A DNA stretch of 64,000 nt from Rhizoctonia solani (Eukaryota; Basidiomycota; Agaricomycetes; Cantharellales; Ceratobasidiaceae), in assembly GCF_016906535.1 (NCBI RefSeq), contig NC_057370.1, forward strand, positions 186,001 to 250,000. Reading direction: 5' to 3'. Shown piece after piece: positions 23,653 to 33,058 of this stretch. Numbering within the stretch: position 1 is the first letter of the stretch; the number at the start of each line of letters is the position of its first letter. The notes beneath the pieces are model-generated. The model ran no database searches. It was not told the DNA's origin and saw only the letters and a list, made by a program, of their open reading frames with translations. The position numbers and the translations under genes were made by a program.

Positions 23653-25159
23653 TTTGACTCCTTCTCAAATCCAATCAGGGTGGTTGGCCCCATCCTCTTG
23701 AACACATACTCCTGCTCCTGCAGCTGTGCTGCCTCATGTATATTCTCCTATGTCTTTTGACCACATGTCTGATTGAGAATTGTTGAATATGGTTGCCCAG
23801 AACATGATAATTTTAAAAAAAGAATTCTCTCAACTACAGGGATCCTATGGCGCGCAACATGATCAAATTGCGTTGTTAAGGGCAGAATTAGAGGAACATT
23901 GGGAGCAATCACGTAATCAACATATCTTCTATTCCAATCAAATCCAAGGAGCCGCCGCTTCCATTGAGGCTGTGCAGAATCAGCTATTACATATGTCCAC
24001 TATTTGCCCTACAGCTCCTCCCCCACCTGCTCCATCTGGCACAGCCGCCTCCACTAATCCCCTACCGGCTCCAACATCTTCCAATTCAGATTTAAAGTTT
24101 GCCAAGCCCAACAAGTTTAGCAGCAAAAAAGAAGACGCCCTCAATTTCATCATTGCCTGCCAAGCTTATATAAGAGCAAAGGGGGCCAACCAATCCCACA
24201 AAGAAAAGATTTTGTGGGTTACATCATATTTTGAAGGAGCAGCTGAAGACTGGATTTGCCCATACAAAGAAAGGAAGGTGTTTAGGGGGGAAGCAGTCCC
24301 CTTACTAGAAGATATTGATGTATTTTGGGCGGAATTTACCAAGCACTATGTGGACACAAATTGCAACAAAAAGTACCGCCAGAAATGGAACAATTTGCAA
24401 CAGAAGGTTTTGGTCCAGGAATATACTTGGGAATTTCAACAATACTCTGTCTCCTTGGGATATAGCAATGAGACTCTGCGCAACAAGTACTACAATGGAC
24501 TTAAGAATGATATTAAGGACATTATGCTTTCTACCATGTTCCAATGGCGTTGCGCTACTGCTCAACAAGTTTATGACAAGGCAGAAGAAATTGCCAACCA
24601 CATTGAATCCACTTGTCTATCCAATCCCTCTGTCTCTACTGCTTGCGTTACTTCCACCGCTGTTCCCACTTCCACTTCCAATCCCACTCCTACGCGTACT
24701 TGTCTTAATGTTGGGGATAATGTTTACATGATTGACCCTACCACTTGCCGCGCCAAGAAAGGCGCCATTACTTCAATTGTGCGCACAACTTTGGGTAATA
24801 TGCCAAATGTTAGGTGGAACGGAGAATCTAAAGACACAATGATTCCATTCCCCTCTCTCAAAAAAGATGAATGCCCCGCCGCTGCTGCACCTGTTAAAAC
24901 CATCATCGCGCCCACTCCCGTTCTAGCCCCAAACTCTAAAGGTCCAGGCCCCATGGATCTTGATGGAAGAGGATTTTCAAACCTTACATGCCATGTATGC
25001 GGTGGTAAAGGGCATTTTGCGCGCAACTGCCCTTCTGAGCCCATGTCTGGACATGTGGCTAATGTTGAGTGGTCCTGGGAAAGGCCCAAGGAGGAAAATT
25101 GTATTGAAGTTGTTTCTGAGGAGGAGGAGTCGGGAAAAGGAAAAGCCAAGGCCAACTAA
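23639..25159 (+). pseudogene. gag of element B1 (stops)
   Basis: From ATG at 23639 the frame meets TGA near 23699 and again near 23773, both TGC (Cys) in copy B2; it is then open from about 23780 to 25159. The remainder has a coiled coil (QLQGSYGAQHDQIALLRAEL), a proline-rich linker, a Ty3-type Gag core (KFAKPNKFSSKKEDALNFI) and a CCHC knuckle (CHVCGGKGHFARNC). It is an RNA-binding structural protein when intact. The C-terminus overlaps pol at the frameshift heptamer. Confidence 0.8.
25132..25138 (+). promoter_or_regulatory. Candidate -1 frameshift site of element B1
   Basis: The heptamer G GGA AAA (in the gag frame TCG GGA AAA) lies a few codons before the gag stop. The -1 frame continues without a stop into the pol N-terminus (ADLHQENNNFEILSL). 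Confidence 0.65.
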
Positions 25160-25580
25160 GGAGTAAGGCACTTGGCTGTATGCTTGCGGATTTGCACCAG
25201 GAAAACAACAATTTTGAAATACTCTCTTTATGTAATACATCACAAATATATGCGTCATTTTCTGCAAATCCATGTGAATCTCCTAAAACCCAAAAATCCA
25301 GTTTTTTGGCTAAACCTTTTTGAGGAAAAGCCATGATCAATTCTGGAGCAACTTCTTGCTTCATTCACCCCCTTTTAGTAGAAACCTATTGACTTCCAAC
25401 CTATATACATCCAATTCCCAAGAAACTACGCGTTATTGATGGCCAGGAAATTGATTCTGGCCAAATCACTCATTTTACTTGGTTTAAATGTACCATTGGC
25501 AATCACACCAAAGAACTAGAGTGCCATATTTCCAATATTGGCAACCACCAATTAGTCTTAGGAATGTCATGGTTGAAAAA
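25139..25580 (+). pseudogene. pol of element B1, protease part
   Basis: Shows the aspartic protease motif as MINSGATSCFIHPL, so the catalytic Asp of DSGA is Asn; copy B2 keeps IDSGATSCF. Stops at 25321-25323 and 25390-25392 are TGA where B2 has CAA and CGA. The segment ends at the solo D LTR insertion inside MSWLKK. Confidence 0.82.
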
Positions 25581-26142
25581 TGTTACAATCCCCTAACATA
25601 TACCATTGAACTCGCACGATTTTTCTCATATTTTTAGTATTTTTTCCGAACCTTGTACCTTACGTTTTTTGATCACGTGATCCCGGCGCTTATTACGCCG
25701 AGATGCCGCGCCGAGATGCCGTGCCAAGGGCGCTTAGGAGAAATCCACGCTTCTGCGCAGCCCGCAGCACGCTTCTTATTTCCCTTATGTACTTCTTTTC
25801 TCACGCGCACAGACCATGTAAATAGTGCGCCTTTGTCTATATATACAGCAGGAAAATTGCTTGGAGACCCCAAGTTGATTTTACCTCGTCTTATATCCAT
25901 TAAGGAGGACCTTCAGCCAGCTAAGTAGCCGGCCCCCCCAGTAGTACAGAAGTTAACCCCCTTGTTGCGCTCACCACACCTCCCAGGCCTAAGGCCCCAT
26001 CGTTGTCAGTAGCTAGTAGAAGTCCACCTTACGTGGCAGTAGTATAGCCTAAGCTGTTAGTTAGATAAGCCTTGACAGTAGTAGTACGGCCATAAGCGCC
26101 CATCCACTAGCAAGTACCCAACCTTACAGTTGGTGTACGACA
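25581..26142 (+). repeat. Solo family D LTR inserted in B1 pol
   Basis: 562 bp, TGTTACAATCCC...GGTGTACGACA, flanked by an A-run that accounts for a five-base AAAAA duplication (25576-25580 and within 26143-26148). The interrupted pol reading resumes exactly after it (MSWLKK|HNPQ in copy B2). It contains the GATCACGTGATC palindrome and repeated GAGATGCCG units. Confidence 0.85.
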
Positions 26143-26781
26143 AAAAAACACAATCCCCAAATCTCATTGGAAAAGCACACACTTGTCTTCAATTTGTCAT
26201 ATTGTTCCAACAATTGCCTGTCTGTACCCGCTGTTTTAGAACTCAAAGCAGTGGAAGAAATACCACTTCCTTATCAAGAATTCTCTAAGGTATTCTCAGA
26301 GGAGGAATCATCAAAATTGCCACCTCATTGCCCATATGACATTGCTATTGAGTTGCTTCCCAATGCAAAACCCCAACACGGCCCCATTTATAGTCTAGGC
26401 CCAAGGGAAGATGCAGAACTTAAAGAAACTATTGAAAAGCAACTCAAAGCAGGATTGATCCGCCCGTCAAAATCCCCCATGGCATCCCCAATCTTATTTG
26501 TCAAGAAGAAAAATGGAAAATTACGCATGTGCGTAGACTACCGGCGTTTAAATAGTATGACCAAGAAAAATGTGTACCCCCTACCTTTACCACAAAATCT
26601 CATCAAGAAATTGCAAGGTGCTAAGATCTTTAGTAAATTTGATCTCAAAGCGGGTTATAATTTAGTCCAAATCAAAAGAGGCAACAAATGGAAAACAGCC
26701 TTTAAGACAAAATATGGACTATTTGAATACTTGGTCATGCCTTTTGGATTGACAAATGCGCCGGCGGCCTTCCAAGATATG
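26143..26781 (+). pseudogene. pol of element B1, N-terminal reverse transcriptase part
   Basis: The frame is open from the solo LTR to the D1 insertion. It contains the RT palm start (GLIRPSKSPMASPILFVKKK), MCVDYRRLN and YGLFEYLVMPFGLTNAPAAF. It is cut at the sequence coding FQDM by D1, with the target duplication ATATG at 26777-26781. Confidence 0.85.
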
Positions 26782-27352
26782 TGTTGTACACCACTGTAAG
26801 GTGGGTACTCGCTAGTGGGATGGGCGCTTACGGCCGTACTACTACTGACAATGCTTATCTAACTAACTATCTAGGCTATGCTACTACTATCTAAGTCACT
26901 TAAGGCGACGTCTACTACCTACTGCTGAGTGCAAAGGGGCCAGAGGCCTGGGAGGTGTGGTAGGTTAAGGTAAGGGGATTACGTCAGTTGAGCTACTGGG
27001 GGCCGGCTACTTAGCTGGCTGGAGCCTCCTCAATGGATATGAGACGAGGTAAAATTGACTTGGGGTTTCCAAGTGATTTTCCTGCTGTATATATAGACAA
27101 TACTACTGACTACATGTGGTCTGTGCGTGTGTGAATAGAAGCCTACATGTGAAAAGAGAAGCATGCTGCGGACTGCGCAGAAGCGTGGATTTCTCCTAAG
27201 CGCCCTTGGCACGGCATCTCGGCACGGCATCTCGGCATAATAAGCGCCGAGATCACGTGATCGAAAAACAAAAGATATTGAGTCCGTAAAAAATACTAAA
27301 AATAAGAGAAAATTCAGGCGATTCTAATGGTATATGTTAGGAGGTTGTAACA
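26780..27352 (-). repeat. 3' LTR of element D1
   Basis: 573 bp; on the plus strand TGTTGTACACC...GGTTGTAACA. It contains the GATCACGTGATC palindrome near 27250 and pairs with 32488-33058. Confidence 0.9.
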
Positions 27353-27364
27353 TTGCCCCCCCCC

Positions 27365-30300
27365 TTAAAGGCTCTTGGCGGAGTCACGAGCCTTTTTCAG
27401 TCGCAACTTGTTGAAGCGTTGGATCTCCTCCTGACTATGCTCAAGTAACTCTTCTGGTTCCCATGAGTTATCCTTGGGTCCATATCCTTTCCATTTGATT
27501 AAGTAGAACCATTTACCCCGTTGCCTTTTGGAGTCAATAATTTGTTCAACCTCATACTCCTCTTCTCCCTCTATTGTTTTGGGGGGAGGCCGTTCTGGGA
27601 ATGGTTGGCTTGGGTTTTCATGGACTTTGGACAATAACCCCACGTAGAATACGTTGTGGATCTTCAAGGTTTCCGGCAATTTTAGACGATAGGCGTGACT
27701 GGAGATTTTTTCTAGGATTTCAAATGGTCCTAACCCCCTTGGGTCTAATTTATTGGAGTTGGTTCGTAGTTCCACATTTTTTCCGTCCAGCCAGACCTTC
27801 TCGCCAATGGAGTATTCCGGTGTTGATCCTCTTAATCCTGCCATTTTTTCCTTTGACATTTGTAGGGCAGACTCTGCTTCTTTCCATTCCTGGGCCAGGG
27901 TATCAGCCACGTGGTCAGCTTTGGGTACGTTTGCTGGCACGTTGGATGGGCTCATCACGGGATTTCTTCCAAAAACCAACTCAAAGGGGGTTCTTCCGGT
28001 GGCAGAGTGCCTTGCATTGTTGTAGGCATATTCCGCCAGTGGCAACCAGGAGGCCCAATCTGAGTGATCTGCCGCAACGTACGACCTCAGGTAGAACTCG
28101 ATGAACTGGTTCACCCTTTCTGTTTGGCCATCTGACTCCGGGTGATAGGCTGAGGAGAAGGATGGTTTTACTCCAAGGCGTTGGTAGAGTGCCCTAAGGA
28201 ACTTCCCTGTGAATGTGGTTCCTCTGTCTGATATTGTTCGGACTGGTAGTCCATGGAGTTTCCACACATGAGAGATAAACAATTCTGCCAGACCCTTAGA
28301 GGTGACCTTCTTGGTAGTTGGGATAAAATGCCCAAATTTGGAGAAGGAGTCGATGACTACCAAGATTGCGTTGTGACCATTTGACTTTGGAAATCCTGTG
28401 ATGAAGTCATATGATATGGTGTGAAAGGGATAGGGGGGAACTTCCAGAGGCTTTAGAGCAATGACAGGGCCATGGGCGCGACGATTGGCTTGACAGGTGG
28501 GACAGCATTCTACCCATTCCTTGGTTGATGACTTCATTCCTGGCCACCAGTAATTGCGGCTTAGGAGTTCCAAGGTTTGTTGTTGTCCAGGGTGACCTGC
28601 CAGGGGTGAATCATGGAATTCTCTGAGTAGTCGTTCCTTCAGGGGTTCCCAGTCTGGGACCACCAGTTTACCCCGGTACCAAAGTAGGTCTTCTTCCCAA
28701 TCGTAATCCCTATATGCTTTCCTAATGGATGGGGGCGCGTTATCTACGTCTTCTGTTAGGAACTGGATGATGGGTTCCAGGGATGGGTCATCCTTCAGCT
28801 TCTCTCGGATTTTGGTGACAATCTCAAGTTCCGCTTCTGACGTGTTGGCAAAGACTTCTGATGGTAGCATGACCTCTGGTTTGGGAGGTTGGTCAACATA
28901 GTCTGATCGTCTTGACAGTGCGTCCGGTTTTCCTGACTGCTTCCCTGGGCGATAGTGTATTTTGAAGTTGTAATCGCTCAGGAAAATTTGCCAGCGCGCG
29001 TGCCTCCTGTTGAAGGTCCTAGCCTGCATCCAGTATTCCAGGTTTCTGTGATCTGTAAAGACCTGGATTGGTTTTTCTGTTGCCTCCAAGAATATCCGCC
29101 ATTCTTCCAGTGCCTTAATGATTGCCAAAAGTTCCTTATCGTGGGTGTCGTAGTTGGCTTCTGCGCCGGAGAAAGACTTGGACATATATGCGACTGGATG
29201 AAGGCGGTTATCCTCTCCTCGTTGACTTAAGATGGCTCCCATGGCTACACCTGACGCGTCCGTTTCTAGGTAGTAGGGAAGGTTAGGGTTGGAGTGGATT
29301 AGGACGGGCGACCGAGTGACAAGGGATTTTAGTTCCTGGAAAGCAGTCTCCTCCAGGTTACCCCATGACCAAGGGGTTTCCTTTTTGGTGAGGTTATGCA
29401 GAGGGCGCGCAACGGAGCTGAAATTAGGAATGAATCGGCGGAGATAATTGACAAAGCCTAAGAAAGCCTGGACCTGTTTGACTGTTTTGGGTGTGGGCCA
29501 CGTGGTGACGGCTTCAATCTTCTTCTGGTCCATGGAAAAGCCAGCTGGGGAGATAACAATGCCAAGGTAATCAACTGTGGTGACATGGAAGTGGCACTTG
29601 GATAGTTTACAGAATAGCTGATTTTTCAACAACCGGGATAGTACCTCCCTGACATGAGATGGGTGTTCCTCCGGTTTTTCCGAGAAAATCAAGATATCAT
29701 CCAAGTATATGACCACTGTGACGTCAATGAGGTCCCTGAATAAGTCATTCATGAAATGTTGGAAGGCAGCAGGGGCATTGGTAAGGCCAAACGGCATTAC
29801 CAGATATTCAAATAGCCCGTATTTGGTTCTGAACGCTGTCTTCCACTCATCTCCTTCTTTAATCCTGACGTTATTGTAGCCCCATCGTAGATCCAGTTTG
29901 GTAAATAGCTTTGCGTTCCTAAGTTTGGCCATTAAGTCATCTTGCCTGGGTAGAGGATAGACGTTCTTATGGGTGACGTTGTTCAACTTCCTGTAATCAA
30001 CAACTAGTCGGAGGGACCCATCAGCCTTCTTCACAAACATGACCGGGGCGCCTGCTGAGGAGGTACTAGGGCGGATTTTGCCCGTTGCTAATTCCTCATC
30101 AATATGCTGTTTTAGCGCCTTTGATTCCGCGTTGGTCATGCCGTATATGGGGCCAGGAGACAGTTTGGCATCTGGGACAAGGTCAATAGAGATGTTGTAC
30201 TCCCTATGTGGAGGGAGGACCTTAAATTCTTCTTCGCCAAAGACCTTAGCAAACTCATGGTACTGAGGGGGAAGGTCTGCTAAGGGGTCTGAGTCTGCTT

Positions 30301-30736
30301 CTTCCTCGGAGGCAATTTGAACCTGTTCAGGGAATGCGACTAGTCCCTGTTGCCAATCAATAAGAGGGGCTTCTGTCGTTAACCATGTCATGCCTAGGAT
30401 TGCCGGGGTGTTGCCAATGGGACAAACAAGAAATGGGATGGAGTGGGCATGGCCATTGGCCGAGACGGTGAGGTGGACCTGGTGCCAAATGCGACCAGTC
30501 TGAGAGATAGTACCATCTAGCATTCTCACAACTTGTGGATTTTCGAGTTGGGTTTTTGGGATTTTATATTTTTCCACAATCGAAGGGGAGATGAAGTTCG
30601 ATGTGGCTCCTGAATCAATGAGAGTCTTGAGGGGTTCTGCCGGGAAATTTTGGACGTATAGATTGATGAATAACAAGGGTTTTTTATTTGAATCCAGAGC
30701 AAGAGATACAAATTCAAAACTATCTAAATTGTCCAT
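27365..30736 (-). CDS. pol: Pol polyprotein of element D1 (protease-RT-RNase H-integrase-chromodomain)
   Basis: 1123 codons from ATG at 30736; the frame is also open upstream to the gag overlap. Aspartic protease: LIDSGATSNFIS at about residues 39-50. Reverse transcriptase: LRLVVDYRKLN, FGLTNAPAAFQ, and active site YLDDILIFS near 343-351. RNase H: YYLETDASGVAMGAILSQ and DKELLAIIKALEEW. Integrase: HHCC finger (HDSPLAGHPGQ ... CCPTCQ), then Asp in ISYDFITGFP (about 778), Asp in TISDRGTTFTG (about 838) and Glu in YHPESDGQTERVNQ (about 873). C-terminal chromodomain from about 1055 (YEVEQIIDSKRQRG, WFYLIKWKGYGPKDNSWEP), which in chromoviruses reads methylated histone H3 and steers integration. All catalytic residues are present. 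Likely translated as Gag-Pol by -1 frameshifting. Confidence 0.95.
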   Translation of the reverse strand: MDNLDSFEFVSLALDSNKKPLLFINLYVQNFPAEPLKTLIDSGATSNFISPSIVEKYKIPKTQLENPQVVRMLDGTISQTGRIWHQVHLTVSANGHAHSIPFLVCPIGNTPAILGMTWLTTEAPLIDWQQGLVAFPEQVQIASEEEADSDPLADLPPQYHEFAKVFGEEEFKVLPPHREYNISIDLVPDAKLSPGPIYGMTNAESKALKQHIDEELATGKIRPSTSSAGAPVMFVKKADGSLRLVVDYRKLNNVTHKNVYPLPRQDDLMAKLRNAKLFTKLDLRWGYNNVRIKEGDEWKTAFRTKYGLFEYLVMPFGLTNAPAAFQHFMNDLFRDLIDVTVVIYLDDILIFSEKPEEHPSHVREVLSRLLKNQLFCKLSKCHFHVTTVDYLGIVISPAGFSMDQKKIEAVTTWPTPKTVKQVQAFLGFVNYLRRFIPNFSSVARPLHNLTKKETPWSWGNLEETAFQELKSLVTRSPVLIHSNPNLPYYLETDASGVAMGAILSQRGEDNRLHPVAYMSKSFSGAEANYDTHDKELLAIIKALEEWRIFLEATEKPIQVFTDHRNLEYWMQARTFNRRHARWQIFLSDYNFKIHYRPGKQSGKPDALSRRSDYVDQPPKPEVMLPSEVFANTSEAELEIVTKIREKLKDDPSLEPIIQFLTEDVDNAPPSIRKAYRDYDWEEDLLWYRGKLVVPDWEPLKERLLREFHDSPLAGHPGQQQTLELLSRNYWWPGMKSSTKEWVECCPTCQANRRAHGPVIALKPLEVPPYPFHTISYDFITGFPKSNGHNAILVVIDSFSKFGHFIPTTKKVTSKGLAELFISHVWKLHGLPVRTISDRGTTFTGKFLRALYQRLGVKPSFSSAYHPESDGQTERVNQFIEFYLRSYVAADHSDWASWLPLAEYAYNNARHSATGRTPFELVFGRNPVMSPSNVPANVPKADHVADTLAQEWKEAESALQMSKEKMAGLRGSTPEYSIGEKVWLDGKNVELRTNSNKLDPRGLGPFEILEKISSHAYRLKLPETLKIHNVFYVGLLSKVHENPSQPFPERPPPKTIEGEEEYEVEQIIDSKRQRGKWFYLIKWKGYGPKDNSWEPEELLEHSQEEIQRFNKLRLKKARDSAKSL

Positions 30737-30771
30737 TTTTTGGGTCGGGGGCTTGGCAGCAGTCCTCGACT

Positions 30772-31968
30772 TTAATCTTTTCCCGACTCGTCCTCAGCTA
30801 CCTTGGCTGTCTCCTTGATGGTTGCCTTCCAACCATTGGGGCACTGCTTGATTCCATGCCCTTTTTGACCGCACTTGACGCAAAGGCCAGACGCGCGGCG
30901 GCGGTCCCTTTCCTCCGGTGTGACATAGTTGGGGTCTTCCGATAGGCGGACCCGTTGTGTGGTGGTAGTGGTGGAGGTAGTGGCCGCGGTGGCCGAGGAC
31001 TTGGCAGGGAGCTTCTTGGGGCGGTTCTCCTCGTTCTCCCAACGAATGTTGTCAATTTTGATGGAGGCAGCAAAGATAGCCTCCAACTCATCGGGAATAC
31101 TGTCTTTGGTAGACAGGAGTTCTTTGACCTTCCAGTGAAGGCCGCGCGTGAATTGGGCAATATATGCCTCCTCGTTCCAGTCGAGCTCCGCCATGATATT
31201 GCGGAATTCCGTGACATACTCCGACGTGGTTGTGGTCTGAGTTAGCGCGGCAATCTTCCTGGCAGCCGCCCTTTTGGCATCAGGGTCCGCGAAGGCTTCC
31301 TTGAACTTGGTTGTCATGGCAGGGATGGTCGTGGGGGCATTGGTTTCACCCTTGAGGATACTTCCAATGAGAGGGAGTGACCAATCAGCGGCTTTATCCT
31401 CCATGTGGTAGAGGATCCAGACAATCAACTGCTCGTCCTCCTCAAATTGGTCCCTGTGCAGGGCCCCCCATAACAGCATGCAGTCTAGCCATTGAACCGC
31501 CTTTCGTCCCCGGATTTCCCCCTTAAATGGATCTGGTAACTCCATTTTGGGACGTTTGGTGTCCGAGCCCAAACTGAAGGGAGTGAGGGTCCTCAGATCC
31601 CTAAGCGCTCCGCGAGGTTCTTCCTTGATCCTCCTTGGCTGTTCTTCCTCGGAGTCGTACCCAGTGGTGCCTCTGGTGGGGCGGAAAGGGTCTTTGAACC
31701 CAGGCCTAGCCGTTCTTGGAGTGTCGGCTTGTCCTCCTGTGTGGGAAGGAGGGGTGACAGGCCCAGTCGATGGGCCAGGCTGTGCTTGGGTTTGGGTGGT
31801 TCCCCCTTGGTCCTTGTCGCCGAGGAGGTCCGCGGTCTCTTTGCATATGGCTTTGAGCTCGCTGAGCTGTTGGCCTTGGGAGCGGATCTGGTCCTGTAAG
31901 GACCCAACGGTGGCTGTGAGGGCTGTGACAGCCTCGAGGAGAGCGCTAATGGTTGGCTCTGGTTCCAT
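30772..31968 (-). CDS. gag: Gag protein of element D1
   Basis: 398 aa from the ATG at 31968; the frame also extends slightly upstream from a TTG. Residues 5-50 form a coiled coil (ISALLEAVTALTATVGSLQD), then a proline/threonine-rich linker. The Ty3-type Gag core follows (about 155-315: AVQWLDCMLLWGALHRDQF, KAADWSLPLIG, EAFADPDAKRAAARKIAALT, TSEYVTEFRNIMAELDWNEE). A CCHC knuckle, CVKCGQKGHGIKQCP, lies near the C-terminus. It forms the virus-like particle and binds RNA. It ends in TAA at 30774-30772, two codons after the heptamer G GGA AAA. Confidence 0.93.
   Translation of the reverse strand: MEPEPTISALLEAVTALTATVGSLQDQIRSQGQQLSELKAICKETADLLGDKDQGGTTQTQAQPGPSTGPVTPPSHTGGQADTPRTARPGFKDPFRPTRGTTGYDSEEEQPRRIKEEPRGALRDLRTLTPFSLGSDTKRPKMELPDPFKGEIRGRKAVQWLDCMLLWGALHRDQFEEDEQLIVWILYHMEDKAADWSLPLIGSILKGETNAPTTIPAMTTKFKEAFADPDAKRAAARKIAALTQTTTTSEYVTEFRNIMAELDWNEEAYIAQFTRGLHWKVKELLSTKDSIPDELEAIFAASIKIDNIRWENEENRPKKLPAKSSATAATTSTTTTTQRVRLSEDPNYVTPEERDRRRASGLCVKCGQKGHGIKQCPNGWKATIKETAKVAEDESGKD
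30778..30784 (-). promoter_or_regulatory. Candidate -1 frameshift site of element D1
   Basis: On the minus strand the gag frame reads TCG GGA AAA GAT TAA. Slipping back one base on G GGA AAA gives GGG AAA AGA TTA and enters the open pol frame about 40 nt before the first pol ATG. Confidence 0.7.
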
Positions 31969-32191
31969 TTCTGACAAGTCTCGCGCAGTGGGAGATGGGC
32001 TGCAAGTGGGTGGTTGGGAATGGGATGGAACTGAGCGACGGCTGGTACGACTAGAGGGACGGGAGTAGGGGTGCGGGGCGCCAGAGCGTGTGGATGGAAT
32101 TGTGAAAGGATGGCGTGGGGAAGGGTGCCTATATCAGGACTTATGGGCGGTTTTTGTGCAGAGTGTGAACGCTAAACCCTTGCGTCAGACA

Positions 32192-32281
32192 CCTAGCGTT
32201 GGACTATCCCTACAACAAATCAACAGATCTGGCGATTGTGATATGAGCGGGTTTTTAGCAAGCGGGTGAATCAGCTGTCTA
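32192..32281 (-). promoter_or_regulatory. Conserved leader module of element D1
   Basis: Minus-strand sequence from CCCTAGACAGCTGATTCACC to GTCCAACGCTAGG, upstream of gag, aligned with the leader modules of families A and B. Confidence 0.55.
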
Positions 32282-32487
32282 GGGTCGCTATCTGCTGTGT
32301 TCCGGCAAAACACGTGGTATGCGGGGATTAGGATCCGTCTGCCTTATAGCAATTCGGTACTACGTGGGGGTGGGGGATTTTTGATTATTATATCCCGCAA
32401 GGTGGCCCCAATCACGTGATTTCCCTTGTGCTAGTACAGGGGACCTTCTCCTTGTCGATCAAAGCCTACAGCAAGTCGATTTTACAA

Positions 32488-33058
32488 TGTCGTACACCAC
32501 TGTAAGGTGGGTACTCGCTAGTGGGATGGGCGCTTACGGCCATACTACTACTGACAATGCTTATCTAACTAACTATCTAGGCTATGCTACTACTATCTAA
32601 GTCACTTAAGGCAACGTCTACTACCTACTGCTGAGTGCAAAGGGGCCAGAGGCCTGGGAGGTGTGGTAGGTTAAGGTAAGGGGATTACGTCAGTTGAGCT
32701 ACTGGGGGCCGGCTACTTAGCTGGCTGGAGCCTCCTCAATGGATATGAGACGAGGTAAAATCGACTTGGGGTTTCCAAGTGATTTTCCTGCTGTATATAT
32801 AGACAATACTACTGACTACATGTGGTCTGTGCGTGTGTGAATAGAAGCCTACATGTGAAAAGAGAAGCGTGCTGCGGACTGCGCAGAAGCGTGGATTTCT
32901 CCTAAGCGCCCTTGGCACGGCATCTCGGCACGGCATCTCGGCATAAAAAGCGCCGAGATCACGTGATCGAAAAACAAAAGATATTGAGTCCGTAAAAAAT
33001 ACTAAAAATAAGAGAAAATTCAGGCGATTCTAATGGTATATGTTAGGAGGTTGTAACA
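32488..33058 (-). repeat. 5' LTR of element D1
   Basis: 571 bp; on the plus strand TGTCGTACACC...GGTTGTAACA. Nearly identical to 26780-27352. Confidence 0.9.

Larger units (their letters stand above)
26780..33058 (-). mobile_element. Ty3/gypsy chromovirus D1, complete and apparently intact
   Basis: The LTRs at 26780-27352 and 32488-33058 differ at about six positions by eye (about 1%). The target site ATATG is at 26777-26781 and 33059-33063; it overlaps the terminal TG, so the exact edge is ambiguous by two bases. In element orientation: 5' LTR (right), leader of about 510 nt with the conserved module at 32192-32281, gag (31968-30772), a -1 frameshift site (30784-30778), pol (30736-27365), a polypurine tract of about nine G, 3' LTR (left). 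No stop or frameshift interrupts gag or pol, and the RT motif is YLDD. It is the only copy in the window with full coding potential, so it could be an autonomous donor. Confidence 0.93.

Noticed and set aside
24315..24731. 138-codon plus ORF inside B1 gag and 143-codon minus ORF at 24724-25155
   Set aside because: Other-frame shadows of gag; low-complexity content and no conservation in B2.
27574..28104. Long plus-strand ORFs opposite D1 pol and gag (27574-28104, 31547-32068) and similar ORFs opposite other pol genes
   Set aside because: They lie wholly antisense to conserved retroelement genes, have no motifs, and are explained by codon bias of the real frame.
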